Counted from the stretch's first letter, positions 26,510 to 35,311 are shown. The stretch: DNA of 64,000 nt from Desulfosudis oleivorans (GCA_020723325.1 DYJD01000001.1:186001-250000), one strand, 5' to 3'. The notes: generated from the sequence alone by a model not told the origin. Numbers and translations are program-made.

Positions 26510-27970
26510 ATGATTACCGCGGGAGCGAACAAAAATTGGATGAGAATGGTCTTGGTGGCGGCAGCCGCCTTGATTTGGGTTTGTGTCTGGAATGGAGGTC
26601 ATGCGGATGCAGCCGGAAGCGATTCGGCTGAAATCGGCATGATCCCCATGAATTTTAACCGTCTGGCCACCGAGGCCCAGCCCGGCGTGGTCAATGTCCG
26701 CACCGTAAAAACCATGAAAGGCGGCGGTCCGGTTTTTCGCCATTTTTTTCAAGGTCCTTTCGGCGATAAAAGTCCGTTTGATGATTTTTTCGGGCCGTTT
26801 CAACACGGCATGCCCAAAGATTTCAAGCAACGCAGTTTGGGCTCGGGTTTTATCATCGACAAGGATGGCTATATCGTAACCAACAATCATGTGGTGGCTG
26901 ATGCGGACGAAATCCTGGTGCGGCTTTCCAATGAAAAGGAATACAGCGCCAAGATCGTGGGGCGTGATCCCAATACGGATCTTGCGTTGATTCAAATCAA
27001 AGACGCTGCCGGCATTACTCCGCTAAAAATGGGAGATTCCGATGCGTTGAAAGTCGGCAGCTGGGTGGTGGCCATCGGCAGCCCCTTCGGTCTGGAACAA
27101 ACTGTTACCGCCGGCATCGTCAGTGCCAAGGGCCGGACCATCGGCTCCGGCCCCTATGATGATTTTATCCAGACCGACGCTTCCATCAACCCCGGCAACA
27201 GCGGCGGGCCGCTGTTGAATCTGCAAGGGGAAGTCGTGGGCATCAATACGGCGATTGTGGCCCATGGGCAGGGAATCGGTTTTGCCATACCCATCAATCT
27301 GGCGCGCTCGGTCATCACCCAGCTCAAAGACAGCGGTTCCGTGACCCGCGGTTGGCTTGGTGTCGGGATTCAGGATCTTACCGAGGAAATGTCCGAGTAT
27401 TACGGCATCAAAGACAAAAAAGGGGTGCTGGTCACCCAGGTCTTTGAAGGGGACCCGGCAGATAAGGCCGGCATTCAGGTTCAGGATGTCATCATCGAGC
27501 TTAACAACAAACCGGTTACCACAAGCCGTGAACTTTCCTCGGCCGTGGCCAATATCGGCGTGGGTGAAAAAGCAAACATAACGATTCTTCGGAACGGCCA
27601 GAAAAAACAATTGGAAGTCAATGTGGCCAAGCGCAAGGATGAAGAGCTTTTGGCCCAAAAACCGGAAGGCGGCGGCGGAGGAGGAACCGAGGAATTGGGC
27701 CTGAGCGTTGTGGAGTTGACTTCCGAGAATGCCCGGCGCTTCGGCCAATCACCGGATGACAAGGGCATTGTGGTCATGGCCGTAAAACCGGATAGTGCTG
27801 CGGGCAAGAGCGGTATTCAACAAGGGGACCTGATCAAGGAGATCAATCGGGTACCGGTTCAAACCATTAAAGCATTTCGTGCGGAATTAAAAAAGGCGGA
27901 CTCGAAAAAAGGCACCTGGGTGTTGATCAAGCGGCCAAGGATGGGCATGATGGTCATTAAAATTGAATAA
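26510..27970 (+). CDS. degP: DegP/HtrA-family periplasmic serine protease
   Basis: 486 residues; strong ribosome site AAGGAGG. Signal peptide ends near HADAAGSDS. Trypsin-like domain with triad His127 (TNNHVVADAD), Asp157 (NTDLALIQI) and Ser231 (NPGNSGGPLLN), followed by two PDZ domains (about 285-375 and 395-480) joined by a Gly-rich linker (EGGGGGGTEE). This is the full Do-type architecture, degrading or chaperoning misfolded periplasmic proteins. It lies 101 bases after the kinase, so the set reads as a stress sensor plus effector. Confidence 0.95.
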   Translation: MITAGANKNWMRMVLVAAAALIWVCVWNGGHADAAGSDSAEIGMIPMNFNRLATEAQPGVVNVRTVKTMKGGGPVFRHFFQGPFGDKSPFDDFFGPFQHGMPKDFKQRSLGSGFIIDKDGYIVTNNHVVADADEILVRLSNEKEYSAKIVGRDPNTDLALIQIKDAAGITPLKMGDSDALKVGSWVVAIGSPFGLEQTVTAGIVSAKGRTIGSGPYDDFIQTDASINPGNSGGPLLNLQGEVVGINTAIVAHGQGIGFAIPINLARSVITQLKDSGSVTRGWLGVGIQDLTEEMSEYYGIKDKKGVLVTQVFEGDPADKAGIQVQDVIIELNNKPVTTSRELSSAVANIGVGEKANITILRNGQKKQLEVNVAKRKDEELLAQKPEGGGGGGTEELGLSVVELTSENARRFGQSPDDKGIVVMAVKPDSAAGKSGIQQGDLIKEINRVPVQTIKAFRAELKKADSKKGTWVLIKRPRMGMMVIKIE

Positions 27971-28074
27971 GCCCGCGTCTTCATTCCAACAGGAATTTGG
28001 AAAGCTTTAATCTGTGGATTTATATTCGCGCTTGGTTGATTCCGAGTTGCGTTGTAACGAATATGGGGGCAGAT

Positions 28075-28102
28075 GTAGGGGCGGTTGGCGAACCGCCCCT
28101 AC
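28075..28102. repeat. Second copy of the GTAGGGGCGGTT palindrome
   Basis: The same 28-mer as 7929-7956 with one change at the centre (TTGG for TTCG). It is intergenic after degP, and the bases around it hold no gene. Confidence 0.8.
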
Positions 28103-28189
28103 GGGCCTCGAAGCCGGGATGATTGATTAACCTGTAAAAAAAATAGATATTGAAAAAAACAACGCGTTGTTTCTATATGAAATTCAGGC

Positions 28190-28429
28190 CGCGCCGGAAT
28201 TGATCGCCAAGCTCAGATGGTTCAAAAAAGACCTGCCGGCCGGTTGGGGGAAATCGACTATGTGATCCGGCACGGGACCAAAGTCGTTCCAGTGGAAGTC
28301 AAGTCCGGCGCTGCCGGCAAAATGAAATCCCTGCATCAATTCATGGCCGAAAAAAAGCTGGATTTGACGGGCTATCGCATTTTAGAAAAAACTTGTGTTT
28401 ATAAAACAATTACTGCTGGAACTGGTTGA
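28190..28429 (+). pseudogene. Remnant of a DUF4143-type AAA ATPase C-terminus
   Basis: From 28217 one frame encodes GRLGEIDYVIRHGTKVVPVEVKSG and MKSLHQFMAEKKLDLTGYRI, the characteristic nuclease-like C-terminus of archaeal-type ATPases with DUF4143 (E-I-D-Y...E-V-K-S-G). The preceding bases carry PELIA in another frame, so at least one frameshift is present and the ATPase part is gone. The 3' end overlaps the metallopeptidase gene on the opposite strand. Bases 27971-28189 hold only the palindromic repeat. Confidence 0.6.
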
Positions 28430-30979
28430 GCGACTATCCCCCACAACGGCAAACTCGCCGAATTTGCTGACGATAGCTGTCAGCTTGCCGGTCTGGCTGC
28501 GATCATAAGTGGAGGTGCCGACGGCATTCTCAGCCTCGATATCCTGCCATTGGCCGCTGCTCTGGTTGTAACGGTATATTCGTAAGGTGTCCCCATTAAC
28601 AGAGCTGGGCAAATCCTTTGCATAATCTATGGTCACTGTGACCGGTGCATTCAGCGAATCCACATGGTTCCATTGATCGTCACTGCTGGCTGTCTGGGCA
28701 TTCAAGCTGAAAAAACGTCCGAAAGTTGCAAGACCGGGTGGGCGGGTGGTCGTGCTCGGCTGGGCCAGGGCTTCAAACATGATAAAGGTATCGGCGTCCA
28801 CAGCTTGCTTGGGAATTTTGATGTCAGTGTTCAATTCCTTGTAGTGATTGGACAGCAGGGTGTCATTGCTGTTTCCGTTTTCATTTGGAATAAAATCATA
28901 CGTGATGTTGCCTACTTTTATAGTAATGCTGCCGGTGGCGTTGAGACCGGCGCTGTTGGTGGCCGTCAAAGTGATGGTATGTTCCCCCATTCTGAGACTG
29001 TCGGTAATTATCTGGGGCCCGGTTCCGATGGGTCCGTCCAGATTGGAAGTCCACTGTAAATTGTCTGCAGCAATAACGTCATCCTGCAGATCGGCGCTCT
29101 CCGCGCTCAGGAGGACTTCGTCGCCTTCCTCGTAGCTGTCGCCCCATTCCGGATCATTGATGAAAATTTCAGGCGCCTTAAAGGGTACTGTGAATTCAGC
29201 GCTTTCACCGGTGGCGGAAAGAATACCGTCCGTGGCGGTTACCCGTATTTTGGCATGGTCGCCGCCCGGGAGTTCGCTGAAATTTTCTTCCCATAGCTGC
29301 GTATCTGTGTCACCGGTCAGCACGATCCATGGGGATTCCGCATGGTTGATATTCGGGTTGTATTCAACGCTGTAAGTCAGGATATCGTTGTCTGCATCGC
29401 TTGCCGACCAACTGATGGTATAATTGCCGGTAATGGATGTGGATACCAGCGGCGTTACGCTGTTGATCATGGGGATATGCGCACTGACCGGAATGGAAGC
29501 CAGTAGCTCATTATTTTTCGTAATGACAAAAGCGCTGGTATTATCCGGAAAGCGCATGGCGCCTTCAAACGGCGCCCAATCGATTTTTTTAATGGGTTCC
29601 GGCGGAGTGCTTAAAATATAAAATTGTGGATCAAGTTTCCGGCTGGCCAGGACAGCACTGCTTGCATCAATGGCCGATAAGGTGTAGGTGCCGGTGCTGT
29701 CACTGATTTCAGCCGTGTCGCTAAAGGACTCCCACGGTTCGATTCTTGTCGATCCGGCTTCGTCGATATAGCCGAAAAAATGAATGAAACGCTGGGTACT
29801 TAAGGCGGATTTTAAATGGGTGGCGGAACGGACAGGCGGAACAAGCTGTTCAAATAGATGGTCATAGGTTTCCTGGGAAGTCCAGAATTGATTTAAGAGA
29901 CCGCCCGAGCCCATATAGCAAGCCATATCTCCCAGCTCTCCACGCCCGCCGACCTCATAGGGATGAACTTCCTTGGGAATTTTCGTCGCACTGATTTGAT
30001 CCAGGGCCATACGTCCCTGGCTGCACGAAGTCATGGATTCAGGATTGTCCCAGTTTCTGCCGGTGAATCCATCCGGAGCCGGATTGACGCTGCAGCGCAG
30101 GGAGCCGCCGTTATACGTGTCGCCCACACCAAAAACATGGGCGATTTCGTGGGCCACCGTGGCCGGTGCATCTTCATCCGTGGCCACGACAATGTTCGTG
30201 GGTTTTCCGTAGGTGAATCCCTGCAATCTCCCGTTGGGATATGTGTTGGGTCGATCGGAAATGAAGCCGACGATGAGATCGTAGCAGCCCTCGCCGTTGG
30301 GATCCTTGGCGCAGCTCAAAGGCATCAAATTGGTCAGATCCTGCCAAAGCTGGCTTTGTCCGGCATCGGTTTCCAGATTATATTTTTCGGCGGAAGCGTC
30401 AAATTCACCGCGGGTTTCCCAAATCAATTGATCCTCTGCCACCGGATACACTTTAGCGGTAAAGGCATACATGGATTTCCATTTATCATTCGGCAATTGT
30501 GTGATGACGCCGTTATAGTTGGCCTTTACCGGTATCGCCAGAATGCGCAACTTTTTTCTTTCCTTGAAAATGTAACTACTGGAAGCTCCTTGGGCCGGTT
30601 CGCTTTTTTCAACACCATTAACTTTCACGTTGAATTGATAAGTTCCTGCTGCCCAATTGCCGCAATCCGTGCGATTGCGGCAAAGGAAGTCGACTGTTTT
30701 GGTGGGTTTGTCATAGGATTTGGCTGAAAGAGTCGCCACCAGATTGTTGTCGCGATATACTTGGGCTGAGGAATTGGTTTGATCCACCACTACTTCTTCA
30801 GAGAGAAAGGCGCGGACAACAGTGTCCTTTCCGGCCACGAAATTATAATGATTGTCTTTTTGAATTCCCAGTACCTGATTGATTTCCACTGATTCAATTT
30901 GAAGGGCATAAACCGGAATGCAAAAAATGAAAATGATCCAAACGGCTGTTTGAAAAAATGATCCGATCCAGTTTTTCAT
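28382..30979 (-). CDS. Secreted metzincin-type metallopeptidase with Ig-like domains
   Basis: 865 residues. Signal peptide (AVWIIFIFCIPVYA). An N-terminal beta domain, then a zinc peptidase with HEIAHVFGVGD (His277, Glu278, His281, Asp287), an HExxHxxGxxD variant of the metzincin signature; the Asp may replace the third His. Fibronectin/Ig-like domains follow (SASDADNDILTYSVEYN; LSAESADLQDDVIAADNLQWTSNLDG has PKD-like spacing), then a 150-residue tail. It ends SSSSNCFINTSFF, which looks like the start of a CFI-box C-terminal sorting domain cut short. Probably exported; substrate unknown. Convergent with the DUF4143 remnant. Confidence 0.82.
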   Translation of the reverse strand: MKNWIGSFFQTAVWIIFIFCIPVYALQIESVEINQVLGIQKDNHYNFVAGKDTVVRAFLSEEVVVDQTNSSAQVYRDNNLVATLSAKSYDKPTKTVDFLCRNRTDCGNWAAGTYQFNVKVNGVEKSEPAQGASSSYIFKERKKLRILAIPVKANYNGVITQLPNDKWKSMYAFTAKVYPVAEDQLIWETRGEFDASAEKYNLETDAGQSQLWQDLTNLMPLSCAKDPNGEGCYDLIVGFISDRPNTYPNGRLQGFTYGKPTNIVVATDEDAPATVAHEIAHVFGVGDTYNGGSLRCSVNPAPDGFTGRNWDNPESMTSCSQGRMALDQISATKIPKEVHPYEVGGRGELGDMACYMGSGGLLNQFWTSQETYDHLFEQLVPPVRSATHLKSALSTQRFIHFFGYIDEAGSTRIEPWESFSDTAEISDSTGTYTLSAIDASSAVLASRKLDPQFYILSTPPEPIKKIDWAPFEGAMRFPDNTSAFVITKNNELLASIPVSAHIPMINSVTPLVSTSITGNYTISWSASDADNDILTYSVEYNPNINHAESPWIVLTGDTDTQLWEENFSELPGGDHAKIRVTATDGILSATGESAEFTVPFKAPEIFINDPEWGDSYEEGDEVLLSAESADLQDDVIAADNLQWTSNLDGPIGTGPQIITDSLRMGEHTITLTATNSAGLNATGSITIKVGNITYDFIPNENGNSNDTLLSNHYKELNTDIKIPKQAVDADTFIMFEALAQPSTTTRPPGLATFGRFFSLNAQTASSDDQWNHVDSLNAPVTVTIDYAKDLPSSVNGDTLRIYRYNQSSGQWQDIEAENAVGTSTYDRSQTGKLTAIVSKFGEFAVVGDSRSTSSSSNCFINTSFF

Positions 30980-31120
30980 GGTGTTGCCTTTCTGTTTGTA
31001 TGAATGGATTGTGAAATCGAGAAAGATTAGGTGCGTCTATAGGCGATATTTTCTCTGCTTATATCACACACGGCCGATGATGAGCAAGCTCCATATGCTC
31101 TCCGGGAAAAAACATCGATC

Positions 31121-31149
31121 TTGTCAGGCAAATTATTTAAGGCTATTAA
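31121..31149 (+). promoter_or_regulatory. Promoter of the YitT/reductase genes
   Basis: TTGTCA at 31121-31126, 17 bases, TATTAA at 31144-31149. A start near 31156 supports translation from the ATG at 31194 rather than from longer upstream frames. Confidence 0.55.
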
Positions 31150-31193
31150 AACAGATCAGCAACAGAGATAGAAAAATATGCGATAGGAATGAT

Positions 31194-32099
31194 ATGACAT
31201 CTGATCAACCCCGGTTGTCGGAAGATAAAGCACATACAGGCGGTTCGCGAATCGCCCCGGCATTGGCCATCTGCTGGAATCTGTTTTTGATCATGGCCGG
31301 CAGCCTGCTGTGCGCCCTGGCAGTGAACGGCATCCTGATCCCCCGGCATTTTATCAGCAGCGGGGTCACGGGTCTGGCCATGTTGATCCATTATCTTATA
31401 CCGGCCTGGCCGGTAGGCTTGATCTATTTTGTCCTAAATGTTCCACTATTCGCCCTGGGCTGGGTTTATGTGGGCCGGCGGTTTTTCTATTACAGCCTGA
31501 TGGGCATGTTGATGTTCACGGGTGCAGTTTCCTGGATTCACGTTCCATTCCAGGTCACTGACCCGCTTCTGAGTGCGCTGCTTGCCGGGCTTCTGTTCGG
31601 CGCCGGTTCCGGGGTCACGCTGCTATCCTATGGCTCCTCCGGTGGCACGGATATCCTGGCCATCATTTTAATGAAGCGCTTTTCCCTGCGCATCGGCAGC
31701 ACGGTGTTGGCCTTCAACAGCCTGCTGTTGGCCTGCGCCGGGCTGATCTTCACACTGGATTCAGCCCTATATGCTTTGATTTTTATTTACGTATCTGCGC
31801 GTATGTTGAATTTGGTGGTTACCGGTTTAAGCCAACGCAAAGCCGTTTTGATTATTTCCGCCAAGTGGCAGGAAATCTCAAAGGGTATCATACATGAAAT
31901 CCAGCGAGGCGTGACGGTTATCCCTTGTGAAGGCGGCTATTCGGGCCAAGAAGGCAGGATGCTTTACACAGTGATCGCTTTCCAGGAGCTGGCGCGGCTG
32001 AAACGTTTGATCCGTGGTTTGGATCCCCAGGCCTTCATGGTGGTCAGCGACACCCTTGAGATCATGGGCAAGCGCATCGGTAATCAACCCCACTGGTAG
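31194..32099 (+). CDS. YitT-family membrane protein
   Basis: 301 residues from the ATG at 31194 (AGGA eight bases upstream). Five or six hydrophobic helices form the DUF161/YitT membrane part (ALAVNGILIPRHFISSGVTGLAMLI contains the family NGILIP and G-x-TG blocks; SYGSSGGTDILA is highly typical). A C-terminal cytosolic DUF2179 domain follows (GVTVIPCEGGYSGQEGRMLYTVI). Function is unknown in bacteria. Codons 16-21 are written by a captured GGCGGTTCGCGAAtCGCC palindrome, in an N-terminal extension before the first helix. The reductase gene follows after 10 bases. Confidence 0.9.
   Translation: MTSDQPRLSEDKAHTGGSRIAPALAICWNLFLIMAGSLLCALAVNGILIPRHFISSGVTGLAMLIHYLIPAWPVGLIYFVLNVPLFALGWVYVGRRFFYYSLMGMLMFTGAVSWIHVPFQVTDPLLSALLAGLLFGAGSGVTLLSYGSSGGTDILAIILMKRFSLRIGSTVLAFNSLLLACAGLIFTLDSALYALIFIYVSARMLNLVVTGLSQRKAVLIISAKWQEISKGIIHEIQRGVTVIPCEGGYSGQEGRMLYTVIAFQELARLKRLIRGLDPQAFMVVSDTLEIMGKRIGNQPHW
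31239..31256 (+). repeat. Truncated palindromic repeat inside the YitT gene
   Basis: Eighteen bases matching the core of the 28-mer repeat with one mismatch, in frame, encoding GGSRIA. Confidence 0.5.
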
Positions 32100-32109
32100 G
32101 GGAGGAGAT

Positions 32110-32946
32110 ATGAAAGACCGTTTCAAAGGCAAACAGGTGTATATTGTCGGTGGATCCAGCGGTATCGGCTTGGCTGCCGGCGAACTCATGGCCGCAGCAG
32201 GGGCGCATGTGTTGATTTTCGCCCGGCGAGAAGCGGTTTTAAAGGATGCGTCGGCGCGCATTTCCAGCCATCGAAAACAGGAGGAGCAAAGAGTTGGTTA
32301 TTTTTCATTGGACGTATCCCAGGTGGAACATGTGCAGGCAGTTATACAACAGGCGGTTGCAGATTTCGGCATCCCGGATATTTTGATCAATTCAGCCGGC
32401 AGGGCCCAACCTGGGTATTTTGAGGCAATTGGTTACCAGCAGTTTGACGAGACCATGCGCATCAATCTTTACGGTATTCGGAATACCATCGCCGCACTGC
32501 TGCCGTATATGAAAACAAAGGGTGGGGGACAGATCGTCAATGTTGCCAGTATCGCGGGATTTCTCGGGCTTTTCGGATATACAGACTATTGTGCCTCCAA
32601 ATTCGCGCTCATCGGTTTTTCAGAAGCCTTGCGCAGTGAAGTGAGAACCCATGGAATCAGTGTGTCAGTGCTCTGCCCGCCGGATACGGATACGCCCGGA
32701 TACGCCCAGGAGAATGTCGGTAAACCGCCGGAAACAAGAGCTCTCTCGGAATCGGCCAAACTCATGTCCGCCGAGGATGTGGCTCGGAGCATGCTGAAAG
32801 GCATGTTAAAAAAACAATTCATGATCATTCCGGGTCTGGACGGTCGCCTGATTTTTTTCGCCAAACGCTGGCTTCCCGGCCTGGTTGAAGCCATTATGGA
32901 TGCCAGCATCCGGAAGGTCCAAAAACAAAGAAAAGAAAAAAATTGA
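32110..32946 (+). CDS. Short-chain dehydrogenase, 3-ketodihydrosphingosine reductase-like
   Basis: 278 residues; ribosome site GGAGGAG. Rossmann motif YIVGGSSGIGLAAGE, NSAGRA, catalytic Ser in VNVASIAGF and Tyr/Lys in YCASK. The C-terminal stretch PPDTDTPGYAQEN followed by GKPPETRALSES matches human KDSR (PPDTDTPGFAEEN) closely, from memory of that protein. KDSR reduces 3-ketosphinganine to sphinganine with NADPH. No serine palmitoyltransferase is visible in the window, so a sphingolipid role is a hypothesis; a general ketoacyl or ketone reductase is the alternative. Confidence 0.85.
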   Translation: MKDRFKGKQVYIVGGSSGIGLAAGELMAAAGAHVLIFARREAVLKDASARISSHRKQEEQRVGYFSLDVSQVEHVQAVIQQAVADFGIPDILINSAGRAQPGYFEAIGYQQFDETMRINLYGIRNTIAALLPYMKTKGGGQIVNVASIAGFLGLFGYTDYCASKFALIGFSEALRSEVRTHGISVSVLCPPDTDTPGYAQENVGKPPETRALSESAKLMSAEDVARSMLKGMLKKQFMIIPGLDGRLIFFAKRWLPGLVEAIMDASIRKVQKQRKEKN

Positions 32947-33003
32947 ATCTAAACAGGTTAAGATTGTCTTTCCTTTCCAAATTGGTTTTCAACTATGGTG
33001 AAA

Positions 33004-33429
33004 TCAGGCGGGCAACCGCCACTTCAGGCCCGGGAACCTGGCAAAATCGTGATCCAGCGTTATCCATTCACAGCCGGACTCAATCGCCAATGCGGCAAAC
33101 CAGGCATCTGCGGCCAGGTTGCCGCGGGCATCCGCCTCCTTACAGAGACGTTTGAAGATCTCCCAGTGCCGCTCACCCGGCTGAACAACCACGCAGTGGG
33201 GCTGGTCGAGAAGTATGTCGCAGAACCGAAACACTTCCTCCAGACTACTGGGTGTGCCAAACACTTTCGAGTGGGTGGTGATGCGGATCATGCCACTGAG
33301 AATCTGGGGCGCCATGCCGTATCGGGATTCGCCATTGACGACGCGGTCGAGCCAGTTTCGGCAGAGCCCATGGTCAGGGGAATCCGATCGAAACGCATGC
33401 ACGAGAATATTGACATCGGGCAGTATCAC
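33004..33429 (-). CDS. PIN-domain toxin (VapC-like), third locus
   Basis: 141 residues. Catalytic acids at MILPDVNILVHAF, ILSGMIRI (position usually Glu-bearing; here less clear), NLAADAWFAALAIESGCEWITLDHDFARF (two Asp). This is the DVN-type VapC often annotated as mycobacterial-type. It overlaps the antitoxin by 4 bases. Possible oddity: the usual Glu between the first and third acids is hard to place. Confidence 0.88.
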   Translation of the reverse strand: MILPDVNILVHAFRSDSPDHGLCRNWLDRVVNGESRYGMAPQILSGMIRITTHSKVFGTPSSLEEVFRFCDILLDQPHCVVVQPGERHWEIFKRLCKEADARGNLAADAWFAALAIESGCEWITLDHDFARFPGLKWRLPA

Positions 33430-33665
33430 GGCGCGTTCATAACCTCCTCTATATCACTTGAGCGATTTAGATCAACCCCCGGCAGGACGCCTCCAGTGGC
33501 TTTTGAAATCGGCAAGTCAACTCGTTTGCGGCCTTCTGCTTTCGTTTTGGAAAGGATCAGCACCAAGCCGTCTTCGATCAGTGAGGTCAGGGTGCGCCCC
33601 TCGTCCGCGGCGCGCTTTTTTGCGCGTTTGAGAAGATCATCATTTATTCTGATAGTGGTTCGCAT
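33426..33665 (-). CDS. Ribbon-helix-helix antitoxin, third locus
   Basis: 79 residues from the ATG at 33665; a start four codons earlier (33677) would lie inside the operator dyad. RTTIRINDDLLKRAKKRAADEGRTLTSLIEDGL is the DNA-binding ribbon-helix-helix; the acidic tail (VDLNRSSDIEEVMN) should bind the toxin. The N-terminus resembles the antitoxin at 4640-4864 (RTTIDIEDDIL). Confidence 0.85.
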   Translation of the reverse strand: MRTTIRINDDLLKRAKKRAADEGRTLTSLIEDGLVLILSKTKAEGRKRVDLPISKATGGVLPGVDLNRSSDIEEVMNAP

Positions 33666-33672
33666 GCATATA

Positions 33673-33702
33673 GACATACCATAATATGCATCAGTATGTC
33701 AA
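33673..33702 (-). promoter_or_regulatory. Operator/promoter of the third toxin-antitoxin locus
   Basis: Perfect dyad GACATAC (33673-33679) / GTATGTC (33694-33700). On the minus strand it begins inside a TTGACA -35 box (33702-33697) and ends over a TATGTC -10-like element 18 bases on, so repressor binding would block the polymerase. Confidence 0.6.
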
Positions 33703-33730
33703 ACAGCCCAAATTATAAAATATAAACCCA

Positions 33731-33759
33731 TTGACACCCTGCCAAACTGGTGATAACAA
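33731..33759 (+). promoter_or_regulatory. Promoter of the sigma-54 activator gene
   Basis: TTGACA at 33731-33736, 17 bases, TAACAA at 33754-33759. Start near 33766, about 70 bases before the ATG at 33838. Confidence 0.5.
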
Positions 33760-33837
33760 AATTAATTTAAAGGTTTGAACGGGAAGATAGGTGTTGCACC
33801 GAATTTTTTGGAACACTGACCACTAGAGCATGACGAC

Positions 33838-35268
33838 ATGATGCCCATCGCCGACATTATCGCCCGGGACGGATTCCTGAAACAATTGTTTGAAGCCATT
33901 CCATGTGGCGTGCTGATCATGGATCAGGAGCGCCGGATTCAGGCCGTGAACCGGGTGATTGAGCAGACCTTCGGCACCGGAAATCTGGAGGCGGTGACCC
34001 TGCGCGGCGGCGAGTTGCTGAAATGCATCCATGCGGCCGAAAGCCCCAAAGGCTGTGGATATTCGGATTTCTGCCGGCAGTGCCAAATCAATCAAACCGC
34101 GGCCATGGCCATCCGGGGCGAAAAAATTTTTCGCAACAAGGCCGATATCCAGATTCAGAGCAAAGGTAAGACCAGCCGCCAAGTACTGTTGGTAAGCGCT
34201 GCGCCCATTGAATTTGAAAACAACCGTTATGCGGTGGTCATTTTGGAAGACATCACCGAGTTGAATGACCTGCGCCGGCGTCTGAAAACCGAGCACAGTT
34301 TTTCCGGTATTGTGGGCCGTGATCCGGCCATGCTGGAGATCTTCAATACCATCCGGGAAGTGACGGATTTCAATATACCCATTCTGATCCAGGGTGAGAG
34401 CGGCACAGGCAAGGAACTGGTGGCCTCGGCCATCCACAACGAAGGCCCCCGGGCCCACAAGCCTTTTGTGCCGGTGAATTGCGGCGCCTTGCCCGAAGGC
34501 TTGATCGAGAGCGAGCTTTTCGGCCATGTGAAAGGGGCTTTTACCGGCGCGGTGCGGGACAAGAAGGGCCGATTTGAGCTGGCCGACGGCGGCACCCTGT
34601 TCCTGGATGAAGTCGGTGAGCTGCCCAAACTGATCCAGCCCAAGCTGTTGCGGGTGCTGCAGGAGGGAAAATTCGAGCCGGTGGGCAGCGAACGCACGGT
34701 GAGCGTGGATGTGCGCATCGTGACAGCCACCAACAAGGATTTGAAGCAGGAAATGAAACGCAACAATTTCCGGGAGGATCTGTATTATAGGATCAATGTG
34801 GTGCCCATCCTGATTCCGCCCTTGCGCAAGCGCAAGAGCGATATCCCGCTGCTCATCGAGCATTTCCTGCATAAGGCCGGCCAGGAAGGCCATGCTGCCG
34901 GCGGAGTGACGGAAGAAGCCCTGGCCCTCATGGTTGAATATCCCTGGCCCGGCAACATCCGTGAGCTCCAGAGCGCCATCTGGTTCGGGCTGGTGAAAAG
35001 CAAAGGCCGCAACATTGCCGTGCCGGACCTGCCCCAGGAATTGCAGCACTGGCACCGGGATCTGCCTGCCCGCGGACCCTTGCCGAAATTGAATCCGGCG
35101 ATTGTGCGCCAGGCTTTGAAAATGACCGCCGGCAACAAAGTCAAAGCCGCCAAGGCACTCGGCGTGGGACGGGCCACCCTGTATCGCTTCCTGGCCGAAT
35201 ATCCGCAAACCGGGGAGTTTGCCCAGGAGCTCACCGCGGATGATGACCAAGAGCTAAAATTCGAATAA
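33838..35268 (+). CDS. PAS-AAA+ sigma-54-dependent transcriptional activator
   Basis: 476 residues. Residues about 10-140 form a PAS-like sensor (VLIMDQERRIQAVNRVIEQTF) with a Cys cluster CGYSDFCRQC, which could bind metal, Fe-S or haem and makes redox sensing plausible. The AAA+ domain has Walker A GESGTGKE (186-193), the sigma-54-contact loop GAFTGA (near 233), Walker B GGTLFLDEV and the arginine-finger region FREDLYYRINVVPI. The C-terminus is a Fis-type helix-turn-helix (KVKAAKALGVGRATLYRFLAEY). There is no receiver domain, so activation is by ligand. The stop codon lies inside a partial dispersed repeat. A sigma-54 promoter is seen at 49062, but no direct link between the two is shown. 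Confidence 0.93.
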   Translation: MMPIADIIARDGFLKQLFEAIPCGVLIMDQERRIQAVNRVIEQTFGTGNLEAVTLRGGELLKCIHAAESPKGCGYSDFCRQCQINQTAAMAIRGEKIFRNKADIQIQSKGKTSRQVLLVSAAPIEFENNRYAVVILEDITELNDLRRRLKTEHSFSGIVGRDPAMLEIFNTIREVTDFNIPILIQGESGTGKELVASAIHNEGPRAHKPFVPVNCGALPEGLIESELFGHVKGAFTGAVRDKKGRFELADGGTLFLDEVGELPKLIQPKLLRVLQEGKFEPVGSERTVSVDVRIVTATNKDLKQEMKRNNFREDLYYRINVVPILIPPLRKRKSDIPLLIEHFLHKAGQEGHAAGGVTEEALALMVEYPWPGNIRELQSAIWFGLVKSKGRNIAVPDLPQELQHWHRDLPARGPLPKLNPAIVRQALKMTAGNKVKAAKALGVGRATLYRFLAEYPQTGEFAQELTADDDQELKFE

Positions 35269-35278
35269 CGAAATCCGC
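35254..35278. repeat. Half copy of the AATTCGAA-type repeat over a stop codon
   Basis: CTAAAATTCGAATAACGAAA resembles one arm of the repeats at 17000 and 37801. It supplies the last four codons and TAA of the activator gene. Confidence 0.5.
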
Positions 35279-35311
35279 AATACTGGCCGATCTGTGAAAG
35301 CGAGTAAAAAC

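Noticed and set aside
30978-31193. N-terminal extension of the YitT gene from 30978
   Set aside because: The frame is open, but a promoter lies at 31121-31149 and the ribosome site is at 31185; the extension has no conserved sequence.
33823-35250. 475-residue open frame on the minus strand
   Set aside because: Exactly antisense to the sigma-54 activator; it is rich in His/Gln/Phe from GC codon bias and shows no family motif.
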